Source: Nocardioides sp. AX2bis
Lineage (GTDB): Bacteria > Actinomycetota > Actinomycetes > Propionibacteriales > Nocardioidaceae
NCBI RefSeq assembly: GCF_902506435.1
Contig: NZ_LR733215.1
Span: 2,084,957-2,148,956 of the forward strand
Direction: 5' to 3'
DNA length: 64,000 bases
In this document: positions 56,334 to 64,000 of the stretch, in pieces
Position numbering within the stretch: position 1 is the first letter of the stretch
Layout: each line of letters starts with the position of its first letter
Notes under the pieces: generated by a model
Databases searched by the model: none
What the model saw: the letters and a program-made list of their open reading frames with translations, nothing else
Told to the model about the DNA's origin: nothing
Translations under genes and position numbers: made by a program

Positions 56334-57788
56334 TCAGGTGGCCTGCAGCGCGGCCGCCCGGCGCGACATCGCGGCCGCCTGCGCGGGCGTCATCGAGCCG
56401 GAGTCGGGCGCGACGTTCTCGGCCCACCAGCGCTGACCCTCCTCGGGCAGCGTGTGGATCGGGTCGTAGTAGGGGTAGGTGCGCGTCAGCGCCTCGGGGT
56501 CGTTGGCCTCGATCGAGGTGCGGTAGTTCTTGGTCCACCCCGAGACACCGTGCACGGTGTCGTACGACGTCAGCTGGTGCACCCAGCGCTTGCCGACGAA
56601 CGGCACGTCGCAGACCAGTCGCGGGGTGGCGAAGCCGGGCAGGTAGCCCATGATCGCGGTCTGCAGCCGCTGCGCGTCGGCGACCGAGGTGCGCCAGTGC
56701 TCGGCGAACGGGATCATGTCGCAGAGGTAGAAGTAGTACGGCATGATCTGCGCGCCGTCGAGGAGCGCGAAGCAGAGGTCGAGCAGGGCGTGCGGGTCGG
56801 CGTTGACGCCGTCGAGGATGACGCCCTGGTTCCGCACGTCGCGCAGGCCGGCGTCCAGCATCGCCCGGGTCGCCCGGGCCACCAGCGGCGTCACCGACGC
56901 GGCGTGGTTGGCGTGGGTGTGCAGCGCCAGGGAGATCCCGCGGCGCCGGGCGAGCGTGGCGACCCGCTCCACGCCGGCGACGACCTCGGGCTGCAGCCAG
57001 TGCTGCGGGAGCCCGACCAGCGCCTTGGTGGCCATCCGGATGTCCCGGATCGACTCGATCTCGAGCAGCGAGGTCAGGAAGGCCTCGAGCCGGGGCCACG
57101 GCATGTTGGCCACGTCGCCGCCGGACACGACGACGTCGCGGACGCCGGGGGTGCGGCGCAGGTAGTCGAGCATCGCGACCAGGCGGTCGTTCGGCTTCCC
57201 GGTGAGCTTGAGCTTCTCCACCGTCGGGGTCGAGTTCCCGACGAGGTCCATCCGGGTGCAGTGCCCGCAGTACTGGGGGCAGGTCGGCAGGAGCTCGGCC
57301 AGCACCTTGGTCGGGTACCGGTGGGTGAGGCCCTCGGTCACCCACATGTCGTGCTCGTGCAGCGAGTCGCGGGTCGAGTACGGGTGGGAGGGCCAGTCCG
57401 TGCGGCGGTCGGAGAACACCGGCAGCATGTAGTGGCGCACCGGGTCGGCGTGGAAGGCCTCGGTCAGCGACCCGGGCCCGCGCGGGGTCTCACGGGACGC
57501 GATCGTGTTGAGCATCTGCGGCGGGAGCAGCATCGACATCGTGGCCCGCTCGGCCTGGTCACGCTCGAGGTCGGCGTAGAACGAGTCCGCCACCAGGTCG
57601 CCCAGCACGGCCTTCAGCTGCGCGGGGTTCTTCACGCAGTGCGAGCGCTGCCACTGCACCGACTCCCAGTCCGCGACCGTGACGTCGCGCCAGCCGGGGA
57701 AGCGGGTCCAGTCCGGCTCGACCAGCTCGGGGGCGCGGTACGGGTACGGCTGGCCGGTCTCCAGGCCGATGGAGGTCTCGATGCTCAT
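56334..57788 (-). CDS. kamA: Lysine 2,3-aminomutase (radical SAM), actinobacterial variant
   Basis: 484 residues. The radical SAM cluster motif is CPQYCGHC (about 170-177, CxxxCxxC), followed by VVSGGDVANMPWPRLEAFL for S-adenosylmethionine. The enzyme moves the alpha-amino group of lysine to C3 (beta-lysine) using PLP. In the canonical enzyme the PLP lysine sits in PGGGGK; here the matching segment reads CDVPFVGKRWVHQ, so Lys is kept but the Gly run is not. The start ATG follows GAGGAG. It is divergent from kdd-kamD-kamE-kal, the rest of the pathway. A specialised related aminomutase remains possible. Confidence 0.85.
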   Translation of the reverse strand: MSIETSIGLETGQPYPYRAPELVEPDWTRFPGWRDVTVADWESVQWQRSHCVKNPAQLKAVLGDLVADSFYADLERDQAERATMSMLLPPQMLNTIASRETPRGPGSLTEAFHADPVRHYMLPVFSDRRTDWPSHPYSTRDSLHEHDMWVTEGLTHRYPTKVLAELLPTCPQYCGHCTRMDLVGNSTPTVEKLKLTGKPNDRLVAMLDYLRRTPGVRDVVVSGGDVANMPWPRLEAFLTSLLEIESIRDIRMATKALVGLPQHWLQPEVVAGVERVATLARRRGISLALHTHANHAASVTPLVARATRAMLDAGLRDVRNQGVILDGVNADPHALLDLCFALLDGAQIMPYYFYLCDMIPFAEHWRTSVADAQRLQTAIMGYLPGFATPRLVCDVPFVGKRWVHQLTSYDTVHGVSGWTKNYRTSIEANDPEALTRTYPYYDPIHTLPEEGQRWWAENVAPDSGSMTPAQAAAMSRRAAALQAT

Positions 57789-57875
57789 GGGGCTCCTCGT
57801 GGGATCCGGGCCGGCGGGTGCGGGTGGTGGGTGCGCGCAGGCGCGTCGCGGTGGCGGCGGGTGCGCCGTCGTGCC

Positions 57876-57924
57876 ACGATAAGCGAAGATCATCCGGCAT
57901 ATCCACTCCCACGCCGGAGGATCT
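57876..57924. promoter_or_regulatory. Divergent control region of kamA and kdd with inverted repeat
   Basis: Arms AGATCATCCGGC (57887-57898) and GCCGGAGGATCT (57913-57924) match at 11 of 12 positions across a 14-bp A/T-containing spacer. A minus-strand TATCGT (57881-57876) may be the -10 box of kamA. The site could bind the neighbouring Lrp protein. Confidence 0.5.
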
Positions 57925-57967
57925 TTCGACAAGGACGTCATCGACGACGTCCCCGACGGAGGTGGCG

Positions 57968-59050
57968 ATGACCAGCGCGACGAGCGGCACGACGACCCGG
58001 GAGCGCGTGGGCGACCCCGTCGGCCTGCACCGCGTCCTCGACCCCGACCCCGCGACGTCCCGGGTGCTGCCGCAGGCCGCCTGGCGCCTGGACACCCGTC
58101 ACGAGCTGTGGGACGACGAGGTCCGGGTCCGCGTCGAGCGGCTCAACCTGGACGCCGCGTCCTTCCGCCAGCTGCGCGAGGAGCACGGCAGCGGTGCCGC
58201 CGTGCGGGAGGCCGTCCTGGCGATCGTGCGCGAGCGCGGCAAGATGCAGAACCCCGTCACCGGCTCGGGCGGCATGCTCGTCGGCACCGTCGAGGAGGTC
58301 GGCCCCGGCTCGGGCCTCGGCCTGCAGGTGGGCGACCACGTCGCCACCCTGGTCTCCCTGACGCTGACCCCGCTGGTCGTCGAGGACGGCCTGGCGCGCT
58401 GGGACGGCGAGGACGAGCAGGTGCCCTGCGACGGGTACGCCGTGCTCTTCGGCCGCTCCGTGGCCGCCCGGCTGCCCGTGGACCTCCCGACCGCGCTGAG
58501 CCTGTCCGTGATGGACGTCTGCGGCGCCCCGGCGCTGACCGCCCGCGTCTGCGCCGAGCACCTCGCCCGCACCGGCACCGCCCCGGTGGTCGCCGTGGTC
58601 GGCGGGGCCGGCAAGTCCGGCTCGCTCAGCCTGGCCGCGGCCCGTGAGGCCGGCACCACGCGCACGATCGGGGTGGTGCCCCACGAGCAGGAGGCCGCGC
58701 GGCTCCGTGCTGCGGGCCTGGCCGACGTGGTCGCCGTGGCCGACGCCCGCGACCCGGTCGCGCTGCGCGACGCCGTCGCCGCAGCGGGCGGGCCGGCCGA
58801 CGTGACCGTGGTCTGCGTCGACGTGCCCGGCTGCGAGGGCGGGGCCGTGCTGGCCACCGCCGACGGCGGCACGGTGGTGTTCTTCTCGATGGCGACCTCG
58901 TTCCCCGCCGCCGCGCTCGGCGCCGAGGGACTCGCCGCCGACGTGCGGATGCTGGTCGGCAACGGCTACGCCCCGGGTCACGCCGACCTGGCCCTGGACC
59001 TGCTGCGGCGCCACGACGGCGTACGACGTCTCTTCGAGGAGCGCGGATGA
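57968..59050 (+). CDS. kdd: L-erythro-3,5-diaminohexanoate dehydrogenase
   Basis: 360 residues from the ATG 5 nt after GGAGG. The opening GDPVGLHRVLDPDPATSRVLPQAAWRLD and KMQNPVTGSGGMLVGTVEEVGPGSG (about 95-120) are typical of Kdd. The Rossmann NAD-binding start is VVAVVGGAGKSGSLSLAAAREAG (about 205-228). It oxidises 3,5-diaminohexanoate to 3-keto-5-aminohexanoate in lysine degradation. The stop overlaps the kamD start, so the operon is tightly coupled. Confidence 0.9.
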   Translation: MTSATSGTTTRERVGDPVGLHRVLDPDPATSRVLPQAAWRLDTRHELWDDEVRVRVERLNLDAASFRQLREEHGSGAAVREAVLAIVRERGKMQNPVTGSGGMLVGTVEEVGPGSGLGLQVGDHVATLVSLTLTPLVVEDGLARWDGEDEQVPCDGYAVLFGRSVAARLPVDLPTALSLSVMDVCGAPALTARVCAEHLARTGTAPVVAVVGGAGKSGSLSLAAAREAGTTRTIGVVPHEQEAARLRAAGLADVVAVADARDPVALRDAVAAAGGPADVTVVCVDVPGCEGGAVLATADGGTVVFFSMATSFPAAALGAEGLAADVRMLVGNGYAPGHADLALDLLRRHDGVRRLFEERG

Positions 59051-60735
59051 CCACCACCACGACCACGACGACCACGACGACCACGGCGCCCCGCGCCAGC
59101 AAGCTGCACCTCGACGCCGACCTGGTCGCGCGGGCGCGCGGCCTGGCCGCCCAGGCCGGGGAGCCGATCGTCGACCTCGCCCGCCGCCACACGACCGTCT
59201 CGGTCGAGCGCGCCACGCTGCGGCTGGCCGGGCTGGCCGGCGCCGACCCCGAGGGCACGCCCTGGGCCAACCGGCTGCTCGACGTCGTGCGCGCCGACCT
59301 CGGCGACGACGCCCTGCCGCACGGCGTCGCCCTCCCGGTCTGGGACGCGCTGGCCCGCGGCGAGGCCGACGACCTCGCCACGCTCGCTGCGAAGGCCTCG
59401 GCCGGCTCGGTGCGCTTCCGGCTCCCCGCCGGCGCCGACGCCGCCCGGGCACGCACCGCCGCCACCGAGGCGGTCGCCGTCGGCGTGGCCCGGATGGACG
59501 CCCGCCGCACCGAGCGCGACCACCTCGTCGCCACCGTCGGCGACGCCCCCCGGCAGCCGTGGATCTACCTGATCGTGGCGACCGGGGACATCTACGAGGA
59601 CATCCCGCAGGCCCAGCAGGCCGCCCGCGAGGGCGCCGACGTGATCGCGGTGATCCGCTCCACGGGGCAGAGCCTGCTCGACTTCGTGCCCGAGGGGGCG
59701 ACCCGCGAGGGCTTCGCGGGCACCTACGCCACCCAGGAGAACTTCCGGCTGATGCGGGCCGCGCTCGACGAGACCGGCCACGAGCTCGGCCGCTACATCC
59801 GGCTGACCAACTACGCCTCCGGGTTGTGCATGCCCGAGATCGCGGTCCTGGCCGGCCTCGAGCGCCTCGACATGATGCTCAACGACTCGATGTACGGGAT
59901 CCTGTTCCGCGACATCAACCCGGTCCGCACCTTCGTCGACCAGCGCTTCAGCCGCCAGGTCCACGCCCGGGCCGGGATCATCATCAACACCGGCGAGGAC
60001 AACTACCTCACCACCGCGGACGCCATCGAGGCCGCGCACACGGTCACCACCAGCCAGCTGCTCAACGAGTACTTCGCCCGCGAGGCCGGGCTGGAGGACT
60101 GGCAGCTCGGCCTCGGCCACGCCTTCGAGATCGACCCGGCGGTGCCCGACTCCTTCCGTCTGGAGCTCGCGCACGCGCTGCTCGCCCGCGAGCTGTTCCC
60201 GACCGCGCCGCTGAAGTGGATGCCGCCGACGCGGCACATGACCGGCGACATCTTCCGCGGCTACCTGCTCGACGGGTTCTTCAACCTCGCCGGTGCGCTG
60301 ACCGGGCAGGGCATCCTGCTGGTCGGGATGATGACCGAGGCCGTGGTGACGCCGTGGCTCTCCGACCGTGACCTGGCGCTGCAGAACGTGCGCTACGTGA
60401 TGGAGGCCGCGGGCTCGCTGCACGAGGACTTCCACCCGGCACCCGACGGCGTGATCGCCACCCGGGCCCGCCACGTGCTGGGTGAGTCGATGGACCTGCT
60501 GGGCAGGATCGTGGACCACGACGGCACCGGCTCCGGCGGGGGCCTGCTCGCCGCCATCGCCGACGGGACGTTCGGGCTGATGAAGCGTCCGGCCGAGGCC
60601 GGCCGGGGCCTGGACGGGGTCGCCGAGACGGCCCCGGGCTACTGCAACCCGGCCCGGGAGCTGCTGGAGACCGCGCCCACGCCCACGGCCACGGCCACGA
60701 GCACGAGCACGACCGGGACGGGGGCCGAGGCATGA
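59047..60735 (+). CDS. kamD: Lysine 5,6-aminomutase alpha subunit
   Basis: 562 residues. The large TIM-barrel subunit that holds substrate with PLP and works with adenosylcobalamin on KamE. Conserved stretches are WIYLIVATGDIYEDIPQAQQAAREGADVIAVIRSTGQSLLDFVPEG, GLCMPEIAVLAGLERLDMMLNDSMYGILFRDIN, and IIINTGEDNYLTTADAIEAAHTV. The N-terminus is a run of 12 threonines encoded by an ACN repeat, and the C-terminus is another Thr/Ala-rich stretch; both ends are odd. It converts beta-lysine to 3,5-diaminohexanoate. Coupled by ATGA to kdd and kamE. Confidence 0.92.
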   Translation: MTTTTTTTTTTTTAPRASKLHLDADLVARARGLAAQAGEPIVDLARRHTTVSVERATLRLAGLAGADPEGTPWANRLLDVVRADLGDDALPHGVALPVWDALARGEADDLATLAAKASAGSVRFRLPAGADAARARTAATEAVAVGVARMDARRTERDHLVATVGDAPRQPWIYLIVATGDIYEDIPQAQQAAREGADVIAVIRSTGQSLLDFVPEGATREGFAGTYATQENFRLMRAALDETGHELGRYIRLTNYASGLCMPEIAVLAGLERLDMMLNDSMYGILFRDINPVRTFVDQRFSRQVHARAGIIINTGEDNYLTTADAIEAAHTVTTSQLLNEYFAREAGLEDWQLGLGHAFEIDPAVPDSFRLELAHALLARELFPTAPLKWMPPTRHMTGDIFRGYLLDGFFNLAGALTGQGILLVGMMTEAVVTPWLSDRDLALQNVRYVMEAAGSLHEDFHPAPDGVIATRARHVLGESMDLLGRIVDHDGTGSGGGLLAAIADGTFGLMKRPAEAGRGLDGVAETAPGYCNPARELLETAPTPTATATSTSTTGTGAEA

Positions 60736-61496
60736 GCATCGTGCGCCCCTACGGGGACACCACCGGCGACGGCATGGTCCAGCTCAGCTTCACCCTGCCC
60801 GTGCCGCACTCCAAGGTCGCCGAGGGCGCGGCCGCGCAGCTGGCCACGAAGATGGGCCTCGACGCCGTCCTGGTCGCGCACTCCCGTCCGATGGGCCCGG
60901 ACTTCACCTTCTTCGTCGTCTACGGCCGTACCCACCACCTCGTCGACACCGACGCCGTCGAGGTCGTCGAGCGCGACTTCCCGCTGCTGACCCCGAAGGA
61001 GGCCAACGCCGCGGTCAAGGAGTCGCTCCAGCGGCGCCTGGTCGTCGTCGGCGCCTGCATCGGCACCGACGCGCACACGGTCGGGATCGACGCGATCCTC
61101 AACATCAAGGGGTTCGCCGGCGAGAAGGGCCTGGAGTACTACCGCGAGCTGCGCACGGTCAACCTCGGCGCCCAGGTCTCGGTGCCCGAGCTCGTCGCCC
61201 GCGCCCAGGAGGAGCAGGCCGACGCGGTGCTGGTCTCGCAGGTCGTCACGCAGCGCGACGCGCACCTGCTGAACACCCGCGAGATGTCCGCGGCCTTCCG
61301 CGAGGCCTACCCGGAGGAGCGGCGACCGCTGCTCGTGGTCGGCGGTCCGCGCTTCGACGAGTCGATGGCCGCCGAGCTCGGGGTCGACCGGGTCTTCGCG
61401 CGGGGCACCACGCCGGGGGAGGTGGCCTCGTTCCTGGTCCACCGCCTCGCCCGGACCGACGCCGCGGGCCGGGACGACCAGGAGAGCCCCGCATGA
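60732..61496 (+). CDS. kamE: Lysine 5,6-aminomutase beta subunit (B12-binding)
   Basis: 254 residues. The N-terminal dimer part begins VRPYGDTTGDGMVQLSFTLPVP. The cobalamin-binding motif DxHxxG is in CIGTDAHTVGIDAILNIKGFAGEKGLEYY (about 108-135), which also carries a Lys that may hold PLP, as in characterised beta subunits. The rest is a Rossmann-like B12 domain with LLVVGGPRFD. It brings adenosylcobalamin to KamD. Overlaps kamD by ATGA and kal by ATGA. Confidence 0.93.
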   Translation: MSIVRPYGDTTGDGMVQLSFTLPVPHSKVAEGAAAQLATKMGLDAVLVAHSRPMGPDFTFFVVYGRTHHLVDTDAVEVVERDFPLLTPKEANAAVKESLQRRLVVVGACIGTDAHTVGIDAILNIKGFAGEKGLEYYRELRTVNLGAQVSVPELVARAQEEQADAVLVSQVVTQRDAHLLNTREMSAAFREAYPEERRPLLVVGGPRFDESMAAELGVDRVFARGTTPGEVASFLVHRLARTDAAGRDDQESPA

Positions 61497-61909
61497 GCCA
61501 GCCCCCCGAGCAGGACGGGTCCCCGGTCGGCACCCGGGTCGTCCACCGTCGCTACGTCCCGTACAGCCACGCCCACTACGCCGGGAACCTGGTCGACGGG
61601 GCGTACAGCCTCGGGCTCTTCGGCGACGTGGCCACCGAGCTGTCGATCCGGGTGGACGGCGACGAGGGGCTCTTCGCCTCCTACGACGACGTCCAGTTCA
61701 GGGCGCCGGTCCGTGCGGGCGACGTGCTCGAGGTGGAGGCCGTCCTCGTCCGTGCCGGCACCCGGTCGCGGCGCCTCGAGCTCGAGGTCCGCGTGGTGGC
61801 TCGCGGCGAGCCCACCGCCGACCAGCCCGGCGCGGCCCGCATGCTCGCCGAGCCCCTGGTGGCGACGACCGCGACCGGCACCGTCGTCGTCCCGGCCCGG
61901 GACGGCTGA
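61493..61909 (+). CDS. kal: 3-aminobutyryl-CoA ammonia-lyase-like hotdog protein
   Basis: 138 residues, hotdog fold. The active-site segment VPYSHAHYAGNLVDGAYSLGLFGDVATEL and SYDDVQFRAPVRAGDVLEVEAVLVRAG match Kal, which removes ammonia from 3-aminobutyryl-CoA to give crotonyl-CoA. It is the last gene of the operon and is followed by a strong terminator. The keto-acid cleavage gene (kce) and a CoA transferase, needed in the full pathway, are not in this window and must be elsewhere or absent. Confidence 0.87.
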   Translation: MSQPPEQDGSPVGTRVVHRRYVPYSHAHYAGNLVDGAYSLGLFGDVATELSIRVDGDEGLFASYDDVQFRAPVRAGDVLEVEAVLVRAGTRSRRLELEVRVVARGEPTADQPGAARMLAEPLVATTATGTVVVPARDG

Positions 61910-61954
61910 GCGCGCGACTCCCGTGGTCCGATCCCTCGGGCCGACCGCCGAGCG

Positions 61955-61980
61955 GCGGCGTGTCGCGGGCGACACGCCGC
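61955..61980 (+). terminator. Terminator of the kam operon
   Basis: 12-bp stem (arm GCGGCGTGTCGC), 46 nt after the kal stop, with a very short loop. Confidence 0.65.
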
Positions 61981-62067
61981 GCAGGACGGGATTGGCACGT
62001 TCAATTCCGGGTCGAAAGACCCCGTGCTGACCTGCGCCGACGCCGGTCCGTGCAGGTCAGGACCGTG

Positions 62068-62096
62068 TTGACAGCCCGCGCCGGCCCTACCAAGGT
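62068..62096 (+). promoter_or_regulatory. Candidate promoter of a non-coding transcript
   Basis: TTGACA (62068-62073), 17-bp spacer, and CAAGGT (62091-62096) as a weak -10 box. No coding frame starts nearby; lnt has its own promoter 286 nt downstream. Confidence 0.35.
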
Positions 62097-62381
62097 TTGA
62101 CCTACCGCTCATGCAGGCCGTGGTCTGTGGACCGGCGTCCGAGTGGCCGTGACCGGGGGGTGCTGGTGCCGAGCACTCCTCCGCGCGGTCCACGGATCCG
62201 GTCCACCCCGCGCGAGCGGGACGGAGGGGACCCGGGGTCCCTAGACAACGGGGCTCTCGTGACATCCGGTCGCGCGTGCCTCGGACCGAAGGCACCCGGG
62301 TCCCCTCCGTTGCTCGGCACCGTCCCCGGTCCGACGGGCCCGGCACCCACGGGTGCCCACGCCCCGTGCGGACCGCCCCGG

Positions 62382-62393
62382 TAGGTTCGCCGC
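62382..62393 (+). promoter_or_regulatory. -10 box of lnt
   Basis: TAGGTT at 62382-62387, 6 nt before the GTG; predicted leaderless. Confidence 0.55.
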
Positions 62394-63998
62394 GTGCTCG
62401 TCCGGTTGCTCGTGGCCCTGGTCTCGGGAGGGCTGCTCGCCACATCGTTCGAGCCGCTGACCTGGTGGTGGGTCACGCCGTTCTGCGTCGCCGGCCTCGC
62501 CCTCAGCGTCGCCGGGCTGCGCCCGGGTCGTGCGTGGTGGCCGGCGCTCGTCTTCGCCGTCGCCTTCTATTTCCCGCACATCGTGTGGATGCGGGCCGTC
62601 TCGACCGGCGCCTGGCTCGCGCTGGCCGGCATCGAGGCGGTCTTCTACGCCGCCCTGGGGCCGGTGCTGGTCGTCCTCATGCGGCATCGCGCCTGGCCGC
62701 TGTGGGGTGCCGGCGCCTGGGCGCTCGCGGAGACGGTGCGCTCCTCGTGGCCCTTCAGCGGGATGCCCTGGGGCCGGCTCGGCTTCGGGGTGATGGACAC
62801 CCCGGTCGCCCCGGCCCTGGGCTACGTCGGCGCCACGGGCGTGGGCTTCGGGCTCGCCCTCGCGTCCTTCTGCCTGGCCGCCGCGGTCCTGACGCTCCAC
62901 GGCGGTGCCGGAGGGTCCCGGCGGACGGCTCGTGCCGGCACCCGCGCCGTGGCGGGCCCCCTGGTGACCGTCGTCGTGCTGGTCGCCCTCACCGGCCTCG
63001 CGGCGGCGTTCCCGGTCCGCCTCGCCGTGACCGGTCAGGCGACGGTGGCCGCGGTGCAGCCCGACGTCCCCGGCGCCGGGAACGACATCCTGGCCGGCTT
63101 CCGCGAGGTCACCGCCAGCACCGTCCAGGAGACGGTCGACCTTGCCGCCGACGTCGAGGCCGGCAGGGTCCCGCGCCCCGACCTCGTGCTGTGGCCGGAG
63201 AACTCCACCGCCGTCGACCCGTTCGCGGACACCGTGACCAACGCCGGCATCCGGCGCGCCTCCGCGGCGATCGGTGTCCCGGTCGTGGTCGGCGGCATCG
63301 TCGACGGCGGGCCGGGCGAGGTGCTCAACCAGGGCCTGGTGTGGGAACAGGGGGACCGCACCGCCGAGGACGTGACCGAGCGCTACACCAAGCGGCACCC
63401 GGTGCCGTATGGCGAGTACATCCCCGCCCGTGACCTCCTGGAGGACCTCGGCGTCCCGATCGGGAACTTCGGGGACCTCGCGCTGATCCCGCGCGACATG
63501 GTGGCCGGGGAGCGGACGACGCCCCTGCAGGTCGCCGGGATCGCGATGGCCGACGCGATCTGCTTCGACGTCGGCTACGACGACGTCCTGCACGACCAGG
63601 TCCTGGGCGGCGCCGAGCTGCTCGCGGTCCAGACCAGCAACGCCACCTTCATCGCCACCGACCAGGTCGACCAGCAGTTCGCGATCACCCGCGCCCGCGC
63701 CGTCGAGGCCGGTCGCTGGCTCGTGGTCGCCTCCACCAACGGGATCACCGCGGTGGTCGCCCCGGACGGCTCCGTGGTCGCCGAGGTGCCCCGCCGGGCG
63801 ACCGCGACGCTGCTCGAGCAGGTCGACCTCGTCGAGGGCGTCACCCCGGGCGTGCGGGTGGGGCGGTACGCCGGCTGGGGCGCGCTGGGGCTGACGGCCG
63901 CCGGGCTCGCCCTCGGTCTCGCCGCAGGTCGCCGACGGGTGCCTGGCACGATGGAGGAGCACGACCCGACGTCCCCCGCCCCGCCCCACCCGAGCTGA
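62394..63998 (+). CDS. lnt: Apolipoprotein N-acyltransferase
   Basis: 534 residues. Several membrane helices occupy about 1-215, including WWVTPFCVAGLALSVAGL and SSWPFSGMPWGRLGFGV. The nitrilase-like catalytic domain (about 225-490) has Glu in VLWPENSTAVDPF, Lys in YTKRHPVPYGEYIP and the nucleophile Cys in ADAICFDVGYDDV. A last membrane helix is near 500-518. It adds a third acyl chain to lipoproteins such as the FKBP and substrate-binding proteins in this window. The stop codon is 2 nt before the window end. Confidence 0.93.
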   Translation: MLVRLLVALVSGGLLATSFEPLTWWWVTPFCVAGLALSVAGLRPGRAWWPALVFAVAFYFPHIVWMRAVSTGAWLALAGIEAVFYAALGPVLVVLMRHRAWPLWGAGAWALAETVRSSWPFSGMPWGRLGFGVMDTPVAPALGYVGATGVGFGLALASFCLAAAVLTLHGGAGGSRRTARAGTRAVAGPLVTVVVLVALTGLAAAFPVRLAVTGQATVAAVQPDVPGAGNDILAGFREVTASTVQETVDLAADVEAGRVPRPDLVLWPENSTAVDPFADTVTNAGIRRASAAIGVPVVVGGIVDGGPGEVLNQGLVWEQGDRTAEDVTERYTKRHPVPYGEYIPARDLLEDLGVPIGNFGDLALIPRDMVAGERTTPLQVAGIAMADAICFDVGYDDVLHDQVLGGAELLAVQTSNATFIATDQVDQQFAITRARAVEAGRWLVVASTNGITAVVAPDGSVVAEVPRRATATLLEQVDLVEGVTPGVRVGRYAGWGALGLTAAGLALGLAAGRRRVPGTMEEHDPTSPAPPHPS

Positions 63999-64000
63999 GG

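Larger units (their letters stand above)
61910..62393. other. 484-bp intergenic region with terminator, promoter and large inverted repeats
   Basis: After the terminator, the stretch holds CTGACCTGC/GCAGGTCAG arms (62027-62035 and 62052-62060), a consensus -35 box TTGACA (62068-62073), a perfect 16-bp inverted repeat ACGGAGGGGACCCGGG (62221-62236) with its complement at 62295-62310, and a GGCACCC/GGGTGCC hairpin near 62345. No protein-like frame is seen. A small RNA is possible. Confidence 0.4.

Overview
The window is high-GC chromosomal DNA from an actinobacterium, most likely a Nocardioides-type member of the Propionibacteriales. The reasons are a complete Pup-proteasome locus, a mycothiol ligase gene (mshC), many GTG starts, GTGA/ATGA stop-start overlaps, and families typical of that group (DUF3090, SCO1664, DUF222-HNH). 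The genus is inferred from gene content and style; no marker gene here proves it. About two dozen genes have a TANNNT -10 box 6 to 8 nt before the start codon, so leaderless mRNAs seem to be the rule.

Layout. 1-16 kb: end of a peptide deformylase gene; a coupled pair of acyl-CoA dehydrogenases behind a palindromic operator; a DUF2252 protein; the GuaB1-type GMP reductase; a MerR-DICT regulator; an HTH-less LysR-like protein; a DUF2235 hydrolase and an APH-type kinase enclosed by 22-nt repeats; tRNA-Leu(GAG); an M20 peptidase; and housekeeping genes including uppP and corA. 15.5-19 kb: the conserved phosphatase - DUF3090 - SCO1664 - mshC block. 19-31 kb: a PAC2 protein, metH with a HAD phosphatase, and a peptide ABC transporter operon (binding protein, two permeases, one ATPase). 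That operon runs abruptly into an oppositely oriented 13E12/DUF222 HNH endonuclease gene carrying a clear LexA (SOS) box.

32-54 kb: RecB-type nuclease, M50 protease, TrmI, then the Pup-proteasome system mpa-dop-pup-prcB-prcA-[small protein + Tat-exported amidase]-pafA-[inverted-repeat-bounded AbiEi/DUF559 cassette]-FKBP-pafB-pafC-tatA-tatC, followed by a lipid kinase and a HelY helicase. PafA attaches Pup to proteins, Mpa unfolds them into the PrcBA proteasome, Dop removes Pup, and PafBC activates DNA-damage genes. The two bracketed blocks interrupt this otherwise standard order.

54-64 kb: a repeat-rich 548-bp gap, a 5'-3' exonuclease, an Lrp regulator, and a lysine-degradation cluster (kamA divergent from kdd-kamD-kamE-kal). 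A structured non-coding stretch follows, then lnt at the right edge.

The most interesting signals are the gene-plus-repeat units: the AbiEi/DUF559 gene inside 67-bp inverted repeats rich in palindromes; the APH kinase gene inside triplicate 22-nt inverted repeats next to a tRNA; the SOS-controlled HNH gene that ends the ABC operon; and the 40-bp repeats with long hairpins at 30.8 and 54 kb.
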